DNA of 64,000 nucleotides from Butyrivibrio sp. INlla18 (lineage in GTDB: Bacteria > Bacillota > Clostridia > Lachnospirales > Lachnospiraceae), in assembly GCF_900103635.1 (NCBI RefSeq), contig NZ_FMXK01000004.1, forward strand, positions 186,001 to 250,000, given 5' to 3'. The translations under genes and the position numbers were made by a program. Of the stretch, positions 34,136-44,464 are shown in pieces. The notes under the pieces were generated by a model. It had not been told where the DNA came from. It saw only the letters and a list, made by a program, of their open reading frames with translations, and searched no databases. Position 1 is the stretch's first letter; each line of letters begins with the position of its first letter.

Positions 34136-34888
34136 TTATCCTTCAAGATGATACATAAGCCACGAGATTATGGTAAATCCCGCAGTTTCAGTTCTTAATA
34201 TTCTCTTGCCTAAAGTAATAGGCTTAATTCCATTCTCGTTGCAAAGGTCGATCTCCTGTTCAGAGAAGCCGCCCTCTGGTCCAATAAACACAGCAATGCT
34301 CTGTCCAGGCCCTATATCTTCAATTATCTTCTTGGTCTCATCAATATGCTCAGCCATCTCATAAGGAATAAGCTTAACATCCATATCCTTGGCATATTGA
34401 ACAGCTTCCTTCATGGTCATAGGCATATGAACATTAGGAATGATAGCACGTTTACTCTGCTTGGCAGCTGCTTCTGCAATAGCCTGCCAACGCTTCACCT
34501 TGCTCTCAGCTTTTTTCTCATCAAGCTTGACGATACATCTCTTAGTGGACATAGGCACGATCTCAAAAGCTCCCAGCTCAACTGCCTTCTGAATAATGAG
34601 CTCCATCTTATCAACCTTTGGAAGTCCCTGAAAAAGATATATCTTGGAAGGAAGCTCATTTCCCACTTCCTCTATAAAGCAAAGCTTACCAATGACAGCG
34701 CTGTCAGTTATTTCTTCTATCTCATAAAAGAGCTCTCTGCCTTCCTCTTCCTCACGTATGCTCACTGAAAACTGCTCTCCGACTTTCATTCTGAGAACAT
34801 GAGCAATGTGATTGTAGTCGCTATCAGTAATTTCAACCCTTTTGCAATCAGGTGTTATTTGTGAACTGTCTACAAAAAAATGATACAT
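34136..34888 (-). CDS. rsmE: 16S rRNA m3U1498 methyltransferase RsmE
   Basis: A 250-residue SPOUT-fold enzyme with an N-terminal PUA-like domain (about 1-70) and a C-terminal knot carrying GLPKVDKMELIIQKAVELGA near 80-100 and the SAM motif AVFIGPEGGFSEQEID near 195-210. It methylates 16S rRNA in the 30S decoding region. ATG 34888 overlaps the prmA stop by one base (TGATG), so translation is coupled. The order dnaJ-prmA-rsmE is conserved in Firmicutes. Confidence 0.93.
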   Translation of the reverse strand: MYHFFVDSSQITPDCKRVEITDSDYNHIAHVLRMKVGEQFSVSIREEEEGRELFYEIEEITDSAVIGKLCFIEEVGNELPSKIYLFQGLPKVDKMELIIQKAVELGAFEIVPMSTKRCIVKLDEKKAESKVKRWQAIAEAAAKQSKRAIIPNVHMPMTMKEAVQYAKDMDVKLIPYEMAEHIDETKKIIEDIGPGQSIAVFIGPEGGFSEQEIDLCNENGIKPITLGKRILRTETAGFTIISWLMYHLEG

Positions 34889-35925
34889 CAGTTTTTCCTC
34901 GAAGTGATTGAAACCCAATCTCCCTGATGATGGATCTCAAGAATCTCAAGACCAGCATCAAGATGTGCTTTCTTAACCTCTTCTTCCTTGGTATTGATGA
35001 TACCAGAGGTTATATAAATACCACCTGTTTTTAATTGATGTGTGATAACAGGCGTAAGTGGAACAAGTACATTAGCCAAAATATTTGCTACAACAATGTC
35101 ATATTTATCATAGCCAACTGCATCCTGAACATTCTTGTCGTCAATGATATTACCGATCATCATGTCAAACTTCTCAGGTGCGATTCCATTGTTTTCCATG
35201 TTTTCTTTTACAGCTGGAACTGCGCATTTATCAAGATCAGTTCCTACTGCATGCTTGGCTCCAAACATAAGTGAAAGGATTGAAAGAACTCCGCTACCTG
35301 TTCCTACATCCAAAAGCTCAGTGTCAGAAGTTACATACTTTTTGAGCATTCTGATGCAAAGCTGAGTTGTCTCATGCATACCTGTACCAAAAGCTGTTCC
35401 AGGATCAATATGAAGAACCATATTCGCCTTCTCAGAGTCCTCATTACTCTCTTTTTCCCATGACGGAATTACAAGTATATCATCAATATAAAATTTATGG
35501 AAGTACTGTTTCCAGTTATTGATCCAATCAATATCCTCTGTAACATCTACAGAAATAGTGCCATCACCTATATCAGAAAAAGACTTAAGCTCATCAAGCT
35601 TTTCCTTGATCTCTGCCTGCATCTGTTCTGGAGTTTTCTTGACCTTAACATACTCTCCTTCATCATTTGGCATCTCAACAGTGAGCATGTTCTCATCATC
35701 TATTTCAAGGAAGAAATTAAGATATGCTGCGCCAGCCTCAATTCCTGTATCCTTTTCATCTGGCTCAAGCTCAGGTGCGTCAATAAACATCTGCTCCTTA
35801 TCTGCAGCAGAAAGTGGTGCGTTGTCTTCAATCTGAGCACCCTCTAATCCAATATCTTCTAAATAACTTACGATAATATCTTCTGATTCTTCGTTTGTAC
35901 GAACTCTAAAGCGCATCCATTTCAT
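34888..35925 (-). CDS. prmA: Ribosomal protein L11 methyltransferase PrmA
   Basis: A 345-residue SAM-dependent methyltransferase, longer than usual (about 295-315) because of an acidic insertion near residues 40-110. The catalytic core is clear: HIDPGTAFGTGMHETTQLCI near 170-190, LLDVGTGSGVLSIL near 205 and DIVVANILANVLVPLTP near 278. It trimethylates L11 Lys/alpha-amino groups. It follows dnaJ by 80 bases with the dnaJ terminator between, and has an AAGGAG site. Confidence 0.92.
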   Translation of the reverse strand: MKWMRFRVRTNEESEDIIVSYLEDIGLEGAQIEDNAPLSAADKEQMFIDAPELEPDEKDTGIEAGAAYLNFFLEIDDENMLTVEMPNDEGEYVKVKKTPEQMQAEIKEKLDELKSFSDIGDGTISVDVTEDIDWINNWKQYFHKFYIDDILVIPSWEKESNEDSEKANMVLHIDPGTAFGTGMHETTQLCIRMLKKYVTSDTELLDVGTGSGVLSILSLMFGAKHAVGTDLDKCAVPAVKENMENNGIAPEKFDMMIGNIIDDKNVQDAVGYDKYDIVVANILANVLVPLTPVITHQLKTGGIYITSGIINTKEEEVKKAHLDAGLEILEIHHQGDWVSITSRKN

Positions 35926-35954
35926 AATTTTAGCTCCTTTTTAATCACACAAAA

Positions 35955-35986
35955 GCGTGAAGCAGAATTTTGTCTCTGCTTCACGC
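35955..35986 (-). terminator. Terminator of dnaJ
   Basis: GCGTGAAGCAGA/TCTGCTTCACGC arms (35955-35966 and 35975-35986) with a loop of about 8 bases. The minus strand continues TTTTGTG. It stands between dnaJ and prmA, so prmA needs readthrough or its own start. Confidence 0.75.
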
Positions 35987-36005
35987 GTATTGTATCATAT
36001 TAAGA

Positions 36006-37187
36006 TTACTTAAAAAAACCCTTTTTCTTTTTGCCTCCTGGGCCATCATTTCCCGGGTCTTTACCGTCAGCTTCCATCATACGCTCAGCTGCTGTAAGTG
36101 AATCTCCTGTCTTTTCATCAAATTTCTTAAGGAGCTCTTTGGCTTCTTTAGAAAGCTTCTCAGGAACCTGAACTACAAGTGTTATGTAGTGGTCACCTCT
36201 TGTATCCTTATCTCTAAGTGATGGAACACCCTTTCCACGAAGTCTTACCTTAGTGTCAGTCTGAGTTCCAGGCTTAACATCATATGCAACCTTTCCATCA
36301 ACAGTATCGATGAGAACTGTTCCACCAAGAGCTGCAATTGCAAATGATACTGGTACCATTGAATAGATATTGTAGCCATCTCTCTGGAAGATTGGATGAT
36401 CAGAAATAATAACTTCTACAAGAAGATCTCCTCTTGGTCCGCCGTTAATACCTGGCTCACCTTTTTCACGAAGTCTTACACTCTGTCCATTATCTATACC
36501 AGCTGGAATAGAAACTGAGATTTTCTTTCTATTAGCAATGTATCCTGTTCCACGGCAGTCTGGGCACTTATCCTTGATTACCTTACCAGTTCCGCCACAT
36601 TCAGGACATGTCTGAACGTTACGAATAGTACCAAAGAATGACTGCTGCATATGTATCTTCTGTCCTTTACCGCCACAGCTTGGACAAGTCTCAGGTGACG
36701 TTCCTGGCTTAGCACCCGTACCGTGACATGTAGGACATGGATCTTTCATTGTAAGCTCTAATTCTTTTTCACAGCCAAAAACAGCTTCAAGGAAAGTAAT
36801 TCTAACACTGGCTCTAATATTAGCTCCCTTAGATGGGCCTGTTCTGGCACCGCCACGAGCTCTTCCACCGCCAAAGAAATCTCCAAAGATATCACCAAAG
36901 ATATCACCAAAATCAGCGCCATTGAAATCGAATCCACCGTATCCGCCAGCGCCTCCTTCGAATGCAGCATGACCAAACTGATCGTACTGTCTCTTCTTTT
37001 CTGGATCACTAAGTACGGCATATGCCTCAGAAGCCTCTTTGAATTTCTCAGCTGCTGTAGCATCGCCAGGATTCATATCTGGATGATATTTCTTAGCAAG
37101 TACTCTATATGCTTTTTTTATCTCGTCCTCAGATGCACTTTTGCTAACACCCAGGACCTCATAATAGTCGCGCTTTTGTTCTGCCAT
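36006..37187 (-). CDS. dnaJ: Chaperone DnaJ
   Basis: A 393-residue class I J-protein. It has a J domain with HPD (residues 36-38), a Gly/Phe-rich linker (about 75-120), four zinc-binding CxxCxGxG repeats ([32 protein letters not shown]; about 155-220) and a C-terminal substrate domain. It stimulates the DnaK ATPase. ATG 37187 follows GGAG with 4-base spacing. It lies downstream of dnaK with a weak hairpin between. Confidence 0.97.
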   Translation of the reverse strand: MAEQKRDYYEVLGVSKSASEDEIKKAYRVLAKKYHPDMNPGDATAAEKFKEASEAYAVLSDPEKKRQYDQFGHAAFEGGAGGYGGFDFNGADFGDIFGDIFGDFFGGGRARGGARTGPSKGANIRASVRITFLEAVFGCEKELELTMKDPCPTCHGTGAKPGTSPETCPSCGGKGQKIHMQQSFFGTIRNVQTCPECGGTGKVIKDKCPDCRGTGYIANRKKISVSIPAGIDNGQSVRLREKGEPGINGGPRGDLLVEVIISDHPIFQRDGYNIYSMVPVSFAIAALGGTVLIDTVDGKVAYDVKPGTQTDTKVRLRGKGVPSLRDKDTRGDHYITLVVQVPEKLSKEAKELLKKFDEKTGDSLTAAERMMEADGKDPGNDGPGGKKKKGFFK

Positions 37188-37235
37188 ATTACTCCTCAAC
37201 CTTATATCGCTGTCAATTAGAATCAGTATACTCTG

Positions 37236-37268
37236 AATAGCCAGACGAGAAAAGCTCGCCTGGCTATT
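37236..37268 (-). terminator. Hairpin between dnaK and dnaJ, possible weak terminator
   Basis: Fourteen-base arms (37236-37249 and 37255-37268) with one mismatch and a 5-base loop, but followed on the minus strand by TTCAGAG rather than a T-run. It may lower dnaJ expression relative to dnaK or stabilise the dnaK message. Confidence 0.55.
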
Positions 37269-37306
37269 TGTATTATAAAACTTTTATTAAATCTGACTTA
37301 TTTAGA

Positions 37307-39229
<1,923 letters not shown>

Positions 39230-39874
39230 TTATTGACTAACACCAACCATGCTATGTCTAAGCACTGTTTCGTGGAACATATATCCCTTTTGAAGTTCCT
39301 GTGCAACCATTCCTGATTCATACTCTTCGCTTTCAACCTGCATTACTGCATTATGAAGATTTGGATCAAATTCTTTTCCCACAGCTTCAATTGGGGTTAC
39401 TCCAAGGTCCTCAAGCTGTTTGATAAGCTGTTTGTAGATCTTGTTCATACCGTCTGCAAAGGCTCCGTCCTTGTCCTCTTCAGGAACTGCCGCAAGTCCT
39501 CGCTCGAAATTATCGACAACAGGTAAAAGCTTCTCTAATACATTAGCCTGTCCCTGCTCAAACATCTGTGACTTTTCTTTGTCTGTTCTCTTTCTGAAGT
39601 TCTCAAACTCTGCCATCTGTCTCATGACTTTGTCGTTGAGTTCATCGATCTTCTCTTTTAAAGGATCTTTCTTTTCCTTTTTGGTCTCCTCAGAAGTTTC
39701 TGCCTCAGCCTCTGTAGCATTTTCTTCAGAAGCAGTTTCTTCTGCAGCCTTTTCTTCTTTTTCTTCTGCTTCTTTTTCAAGTTCTTCCATGATGTTCTCA
39801 AGAACTTCTTTATCTGCTTCACTTACAGGCTTCTTGGCCTTGCCATGAACTTCTTTATTTTCTTTGTTACCCAA
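39230..39874 (-). CDS. grpE: Nucleotide exchange factor GrpE
   Basis: A 214-residue GrpE. A long N-terminal charged, Glu-rich extension (about 1-70) precedes the dimer coiled coil (about 70-125) and the beta domain (KQLEDLGVTPIEAVGKEFDP, about 148-167; YEVAQELQKGYMFHETVLRHSMV-type end). It releases ADP from DnaK. The best start is a TTG at 39874 with AGGAGG 8 bases before it; no nearby ATG is supported. It is the second gene of the hrcA operon. Confidence 0.94.
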   Translation of the reverse strand: MGNKENKEVHGKAKKPVSEADKEVLENIMEELEKEAEEKEEKAAEETASEENATEAEAETSEETKKEKKDPLKEKIDELNDKVMRQMAEFENFRKRTDKEKSQMFEQGQANVLEKLLPVVDNFERGLAAVPEEDKDGAFADGMNKIYKQLIKQLEDLGVTPIEAVGKEFDPNLHNAVMQVESEEYESGMVAQELQKGYMFHETVLRHSMVGVSQ

Positions 39875-39917
39875 TGTAAACGCCTCCTAATATGTAAATC
39901 ATCTATATAAATATGCG

Positions 39918-40949
39918 CTACTCTTTCTTGTAAAGATCATCCAGCGCATGTCTCATATTCTTCAAAGTAGAAATAACTTTGTCATAGTCCATTCTCTTAG
40001 GTCCGATAATTCCGACTGTTCCCTTCATACCATCACCAAGTTCGTAAGTAGCTGTAACTACGCTACAATCCTTCATGGCCTGAACAGGAGTTTCATTACC
40101 TATATAAACCTGAATGCCAGTCTCTTCTGAATCGGAAGATAATGTATCCTCAACGATACTGGAAAGATCCTTGGTATCCTCGAATGTACTGATAAGTTCG
40201 CTTGCCTTAGTGGAATCTGTAAGTTCTGGATATTTGAAAATATTCATAGTTCCACTTGTATATATCTGAAGGTCCTCATCAGCTGTAATCGATTCAGCTG
40301 CAGCATCGATGACATTACCTATAATCTCACTGTGTATGCCAGCTTCCTGTTTGACAGTAGCTATAAGTCCCAGATTGATATCCTCAACTGCAAGACCATC
40401 AAGTCTAGTGTTCATGAGGATATTGAGCTTGAGCATTGTAGCTTCATCAAGCACTTCCTCTACAGGAATGATCTTGTTCTTAATGACATTACCTTCAAGT
40501 ACGATGGTTGCCAAAAGATGCTCATCATCAACCTTAGATATCTGCATGAATTTGAGCTTGTTCTTCCTGATCTGTGGAGCTGAGATCATTGTGGCATAGT
40601 TGGTATCAACTGCCAATGTCTTAGCTACCTGCTTAAGAAGATTCTCAAGCTTCTCCTCTTTATCAAGGAGCATTTCCTTCATGTTCTCTACTTCTTTTTC
40701 CTTGTCCTTGAGCATCTCATCTACATATACTCTGTATCCCTGATCTGAAGGAATACGGCCTGCAGATGTATGGGGCTGCAAAATAAGTCCCATCTCCTCA
40801 AGGTCAGCCATCTCATTTCGAATAGTAGCAGAACTAAGATTTAAGTCTGTGTACTTGGAAATTGTACGGCTACCAACAGGTTCTCCTGTTTCAAGGTAGT
40901 TCTTAACGATTGCATGAAGTATTATTCTTTTTCTCTCGTCTAGTTCCAT
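39918..40949 (-). CDS. hrcA: Heat-inducible repressor HrcA
   Basis: A 343-residue CIRCE-binding repressor. The winged helix near residues 12-70 includes GEPVGSRTISKYTDLNLSSA and TIRNEMADLEEMGLI. A GAF-like core and a C-terminal segment TVGIIGPKRMDYDKVI follow. It represses hrcA-grpE-dnaK and is activated by GroEL in known systems. ATG 40949 follows GAGGA. Its own CIRCE operator and sigma-A promoter lie 60-130 bases upstream. Confidence 0.96.
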   Translation of the reverse strand: MELDERKRIILHAIVKNYLETGEPVGSRTISKYTDLNLSSATIRNEMADLEEMGLILQPHTSAGRIPSDQGYRVYVDEMLKDKEKEVENMKEMLLDKEEKLENLLKQVAKTLAVDTNYATMISAPQIRKNKLKFMQISKVDDEHLLATIVLEGNVIKNKIIPVEEVLDEATMLKLNILMNTRLDGLAVEDINLGLIATVKQEAGIHSEIIGNVIDAAAESITADEDLQIYTSGTMNIFKYPELTDSTKASELISTFEDTKDLSSIVEDTLSSDSEETGIQVYIGNETPVQAMKDCSVVTATYELGDGMKGTVGIIGPKRMDYDKVISTLKNMRHALDDLYKKE

Positions 40950-41008
40950 ATCGCCCTTCCTCTGTATTCACCGGTTAAATTCATTGGAATGGTATCTATT
41001 TTTAAGTG

Positions 41009-41035
41009 TTAGCACTCACTCGATTTGAGTGCTAA
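41009..41035 (-). promoter_or_regulatory. CIRCE operator of the hrcA operon
   Basis: TTAGCACTC (41009-41017), a 9-base spacer and GAGTGCTAA (41027-41035): a perfect match to the consensus. It lies just downstream of the -10 element, where bound HrcA would block transcription. Confidence 0.97.
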
Positions 41036-41050
41036 CATCTTCTGTAACTT

Positions 41051-41079
41051 AAAATACAACTTTCTAAGACCGATGTCAA
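41051..41079 (-). promoter_or_regulatory. Sigma-A promoter of hrcA-grpE-dnaK
   Basis: Minus strand TTGACA (41074-41079), 17 bases, TATTTT (41051-41056). A start near 41044 would place CIRCE in the first 35 bases of the transcript. Confidence 0.78.
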
Positions 41080-41123
41080 CATGGGTTTTTATAAAAAATG
41101 TATTAATCTACAGCATCAAAAAA

Positions 41124-41146
41124 GCCCTCCACATTTTGTGGAGGGC
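41124..41146 (-). terminator. Terminator of the DUF6465 gene
   Basis: GCCCTCCACA/TGTGGAGGGC perfect arms with a 3-base loop, followed on the minus strand by TTTTTTGATG. It ends 20 bases after the stop. Confidence 0.9.
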
Positions 41147-41165
41147 AATCCTGTTTTATATAAGA

Positions 41166-41729
41166 TCATTCAAGTCCAATTCTTCCCTGAACCTTATCAT
41201 TTACTACATAGTAAGCTGCATCCTCTGATGGCTTAACATAAATGCTAAGCTTCTTGATATCATTTACATTTCCGCCCATCTCATATGCAAAGTTGTTCTT
41301 TGAATCTTCAACGATCTTCTCATAAGGAATGTGCTTGTAAGAATACTGAAGCTCGATTGAAACCTGAACTGCCTCTGTTTTCTTAGCTGCTGGCTTCTTT
41401 GCTGGAGCCTTCTTAGCTGTTGTCTTCTTTGCAGTTGTCTTTGTAGCAGGCTTCTTTGCAGCTGTCTTTGTAGTAGTTTTCTTTGCTGCTGGCTTTTTAG
41501 CCTCTGCCTTCTTTGGCTCAGCCTTCTTAGCTGCTGGCTTTTTAGCAGCAGGCTTCTTTGCTGCTGGTTTCTTAGCAGCTGGCTTCTTAGCCTCTGCTTT
41601 CTTAACTTCAGGCTTTGCTGCTGGAGCTGCTGCCTTTACTTCTGGTGTTTTAGTTGCTGTTGCAGCTACTGGAGTCTTAATTGTTGCAACAGGCTTTACA
41701 GATGTCTCTGTTTTCTTGATCTCGGCCAT
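41166..41729 (-). CDS. Lys/Ala/Pro-rich DUF6465-type protein
   Basis: A 187-residue basic protein. Residues 1-120 are low complexity with many AAKKP and KKPAAK repeats, like histone H1 or mycobacterial HupB tails. The final 68 residues (SIELQYSYKHIPYEKIVEDS, then NDIKKLSIYVKPSEDAAYYV) form the conserved DUF6465 domain, whose role is unknown. A nucleoid or nucleic-acid binding role is inferred from charge alone. ATG 41729 follows GGAGGAG; the earlier ATG is in the same frame but overlaps that site. It has its own promoter and terminator. Confidence 0.75.
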   Translation of the reverse strand: MAEIKKTETSVKPVATIKTPVAATATKTPEVKAAAPAAKPEVKKAEAKKPAAKKPAAKKPAAKKPAAKKAEPKKAEAKKPAAKKTTTKTAAKKPATKTTAKKTTAKKAPAKKPAAKKTEAVQVSIELQYSYKHIPYEKIVEDSKNNFAYEMGGNVNDIKKLSIYVKPSEDAAYYVVNDKVQGRIGLE

Positions 41730-41802
41730 TTCTTGTCTCCTCCTCAAAAAATCACACTTGATTAATATAGCTCGTTAAAACAATAAAGTCTTTTCGAAAT
41801 AG

Positions 41803-41831
41803 AGTTTACTCTCAATAAAGCCCCTTGTCAA
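41803..41831 (-). promoter_or_regulatory. Promoter of the DUF6465 gene
   Basis: Minus strand TTGACA (41826-41831), 17 bases, TAAACT (41803-41808). The leader before the ATG is about 67 bases. Confidence 0.7.
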
Positions 41832-41868
41832 CGGATTTAGAAACAAAAAATGTCGGTTAAATCAATAT

Positions 41869-43059
41869 TTAAGCCTTGTACACCTCACAGGCAAACTGAC
41901 GCAGCCTATCCATGGCTCTTTTCACCTTATCAGTGTCAATGCAATAAGCCATTCTGAAGTATCCCGGAGCACCGAATCCGTCAGCAGGCACAAATATCAG
42001 ATCGTAATCCTTGGCCTTTTTGCAAAATGCTATAGAATCCTCTTCTAAAGCCTTTGGCATGATATAGAAGGTTCCATCTGGCTTGACCACAGTAAATCCA
42101 AGCTCCTTAAGAGTGCTATAGATAATGTTCATGTTGGTCTCATATACAGAAAGATCTGCTGTCATGTGGCAAACCTTGGCAACGGCCTGCTGTATGATGG
42201 ATGGAGGACAGTTGTGTCCTGTGCCTCTAGAAATCTGTCCGCACATAGGAACGATGACATCGCTTCCCTCGCATGCTGGGTTAACTGCCACATATCCAAT
42301 TCTCTCACCAGGAAGAGAAAGAGATTTTGAGAATGAGTAGCAGCTAAGTGTATTGTCATAGAACTTAGAAACATATGGAGAATCTGCGCCCTCAAATACG
42401 ATCTCTCTATAAGGTTCATCTGAAATAAGGAAGATAGTATGTCCATATTCCTTTGACTTTTCTTTTAATATAGAAGAAAGCTTCTCTAAAGTTGCCTTTC
42501 CGTAAGCTACACCTGAAGGATTGTTAGGTGTGTTTACAAGAACTGCCATAACCTTGTCTGTGAGCATTTCCTCAAACTTATCAAAGTTGATCTGGAAAGT
42601 CTCTGTATCAGCAGGAACAATCTTAAGTTCAACTCCTGCACCATTTATATATGGTCTGTACTCAGGGAAAAATGGTGCAAAAGCGATCATTTCATCACCA
42701 GGTTTTGTAATCGCGCGCACAGCGTGTGATATAGCACCAGCAGCTCCTGTAGTAGGGAAAATATGCTCTGGACCGTAGTTCATTCCAAAGCGCTTGTTTA
42801 AAGACTCTGCAATCTTTTCTTTATATAATTGATTACCAAGACTAGGAGTATATCCATGAAGAGTCATGGTATCTTCTGTTTCTAATAGTCTTATCATTTC
42901 TTCTGTGAATTCCTTTGGCACCTCCACACTTGGATTACCAAGGCTAAAATCAAAGACATTCTCGTAGCCTATTTCTTTTCCTCTGGCTGTTGCATATTCT
43001 GACAGCTCTCTGATCACTGACTTTGCTCCAAGCATATCTTTGTACTGCTGATTTATCAT
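41869..43059 (-). CDS. PLP-dependent aminotransferase (class I/II)
   Basis: A 396-residue fold-type I aminotransferase. It has FDFSLGNPSVEVP near residues 36-48, NTPNNPSGVAYGK near 172-184, ISDEPYREIVFEG near 205-217 and the PLP Lys in CYSFSKSLSLPGERIGYVAV near 235-255. The substrate (aspartate, aromatic or other amino acid) cannot be read from the sequence. ATG 43059 follows AGGAGG. A TGCTATACT extended -10 (AGTATA at 43093-43098 on the plus strand) lies about 35 bases upstream. It is monocistronic. Confidence 0.88.
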   Translation of the reverse strand: MINQQYKDMLGAKSVIRELSEYATARGKEIGYENVFDFSLGNPSVEVPKEFTEEMIRLLETEDTMTLHGYTPSLGNQLYKEKIAESLNKRFGMNYGPEHIFPTTGAAGAISHAVRAITKPGDEMIAFAPFFPEYRPYINGAGVELKIVPADTETFQINFDKFEEMLTDKVMAVLVNTPNNPSGVAYGKATLEKLSSILKEKSKEYGHTIFLISDEPYREIVFEGADSPYVSKFYDNTLSCYSFSKSLSLPGERIGYVAVNPACEGSDVIVPMCGQISRGTGHNCPPSIIQQAVAKVCHMTADLSVYETNMNIIYSTLKELGFTVVKPDGTFYIMPKALEEDSIAFCKKAKDYDLIFVPADGFGAPGYFRMAYCIDTDKVKRAMDRLRQFACEVYKA

Positions 43060-43166
43060 ACCCAACCTCCTGATTAAAAACCTTTGACAAACAGTATAGC
43101 ACATTATTTCAATGGTTCACAGTACTAAAGTTTAGCAATAGTTCGAAACCTTCTAGCAAGATTTGG

Positions 43167-43196
43167 TTGGAAGATTTCTGGCAAAAAAAGTATAGT
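43167..43196 (+). promoter_or_regulatory. Promoter of the U32-like gene
   Basis: TTGGAA (43167-43172), 18 bases, TATAGT (43191-43196). The -10 matches 5 of 6. The GGGAGG ribosome site follows within 35 bases. Confidence 0.55.
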
Positions 43197-43234
43197 AAAA
43201 AAGCAAAGAACTATTGGTGTTTGGGAGGTTTCAA

Positions 43235-44188
43235 ATGGCTTCAGTAAAGTTTCATCTGCCAGGACTTCGTTACAATTATCCGCTTAACATGTACTGGCTT
43301 AGCTTATTAAAACAGTATCCTCATTACTTCCGTGAAGGTGTTGAAATAGCATCTTTTTTTGGTTGCTTTCCTTTTTCACTTTGGAACGGCGGAAGGCTTA
43401 TAGATAATGACCAGTGTGACAGAGCATTTGTGGAGAATGTAATAAAGAGCATTAACTCTCAGGGCATTCCTGTTCGTTTCACTTTCACAAATCCTCTCAT
43501 TACCGAGGAAGATCTCCGTGACCCTTTCTGCAACTTCTGCTTGAAAGCCGGTGACAATGGCAAGAATGAAGTTCTGGTATTCTCACCTCTTTTGGAAGAA
43601 TTCATCAGAACCAATTACCCTTCCTACAAGATTGATTCCACAACCTGCAAAGAGATCCGCGACGTGGACGCTCTTAATGAGGAACTTGAAAAAGACTATA
43701 AGTATGTAGTCCTTGACTACAACATGAACAACAAATGGGATATCATCGAAAATATCAATCATAAAGAAAAGCTTGAAGTCCTTGTAAACGCTCTTTGCGT
43801 TCCAGACTGCAAGCGCAGAGGCGATCACTACAAGAACATCGCCCTTAATCAGAAGATAATAATGGAAAACAGAACGCTTCCTCCCGAAAAGAGAAAGCAT
43901 ATCATTCCTTGGACTTGTGAATACGGTGACAAGAACTGCATCTACACCATCCAGGAATATTCAACTCATATTTCACCAGAGCTTATCTGGGAAAAATATG
44001 TACCGATGGGAATCAACAACTTTAAGATTGAAGGAAGAACAGCAAACCTCTTCTCCCTTATCGAGACCTACTGCCACTACATGGTAAAGCCAGAATATCA
44101 GGGAAAAGTAAGGCTGTTACTCCTCAGAAACTTAGAAGCTTCAAAGATCATTCAGGTCAATAAGCCAAGACCTGCGGCATTTCACTAG
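43235..44188 (+). CDS. Divergent U32-like protein, function unknown
   Basis: A 317-residue protein not recognised as a named family. The segment MGINNFKIEGRTANLFSLIE near 266-285 matches the GVDSCKIEGRMK region of the U32 protein at 24.7-25.9 kb. Cys residues occur as DPFCNFC near 95, ALCVPDC near 191-197 and WTCEYGDKNC near 228-237, which could bind an iron-sulfur cluster as in UbiU/UbiV. Central segments (YKYVVLDYNMNNKWDIIENI) fit a TIM barrel. ATG 43235 follows GGGAGG at 6 bases, so the earlier start is rejected. It is a single plus-strand gene with its own terminator. A tRNA or rRNA hydroxylation role is only a possibility. Confidence 0.7.
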   Translation: MASVKFHLPGLRYNYPLNMYWLSLLKQYPHYFREGVEIASFFGCFPFSLWNGGRLIDNDQCDRAFVENVIKSINSQGIPVRFTFTNPLITEEDLRDPFCNFCLKAGDNGKNEVLVFSPLLEEFIRTNYPSYKIDSTTCKEIRDVDALNEELEKDYKYVVLDYNMNNKWDIIENINHKEKLEVLVNALCVPDCKRRGDHYKNIALNQKIIMENRTLPPEKRKHIIPWTCEYGDKNCIYTIQEYSTHISPELIWEKYVPMGINNFKIEGRTANLFSLIETYCHYMVKPEYQGKVRLLLLRNLEASKIIQVNKPRPAAFH

Positions 44189-44209
44189 GCAGAATTTCAT
44201 TCTGCCTAG
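44185..44209 (+). terminator. Terminator of the U32-like gene
   Basis: CTAGGCAGAA/TTCTGCCTAG perfect arms with a 5-base loop, then TTTTTTC. The left arm includes the stop codon. Confidence 0.88.
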
Positions 44210-44221
44210 TTTTTTCTTTAG

Positions 44222-44464
44222 TCACATATCGATCCAATGATCAGATATCCAACAATTGTTAGAACATGACCACAATCTCTTTTGTCTTTTACCATTGTGA
44301 TATCTATACTTCCAAACAGTTTCTTCGCTAAGAATAATAGCTTTACCATCATGTGCGCTACTAATTCCAGCATTTGTAGCGCATGCATAACAAGTAATTG
44401 TACTGTTTTTCATGATCAAAACTGTAGCTACTAGTAATAAACTTTTAACAAATATTTTTTTCAT
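44222..44464 (-). CDS. Small secreted Cys/Trp-rich protein
   Basis: An 80-residue protein. The signal peptide (KKIFVKSLLLVATVLIMK, residues 2-19) probably ends near CYA at residues 25-27. The mature part is about 55 residues and ends in a cationic aromatic segment: VWKYRYHNGKRQKRLWSCSN, then NCWISDHWIDM. Four Cys remain in or near the mature region. No family is recognised. ATG 44464 overlaps the stop of the M56/BlaR1-like gene (ATGA), so it is coupled to that sensor. It could be a bacteriocin-like, toxin-like or signal peptide. These are inferences from size, charge and context. Confidence 0.7.
   Translation of the reverse strand: MKKIFVKSLLLVATVLIMKNSTITCYACATNAGISSAHDGKAIILSEETVWKYRYHNGKRQKRLWSCSNNCWISDHWIDM

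Noticed and set aside
41166..41729. True histone homologue
   Set aside because: Similarity is limited to low-complexity Lys/Ala repeats, not a folded histone domain.
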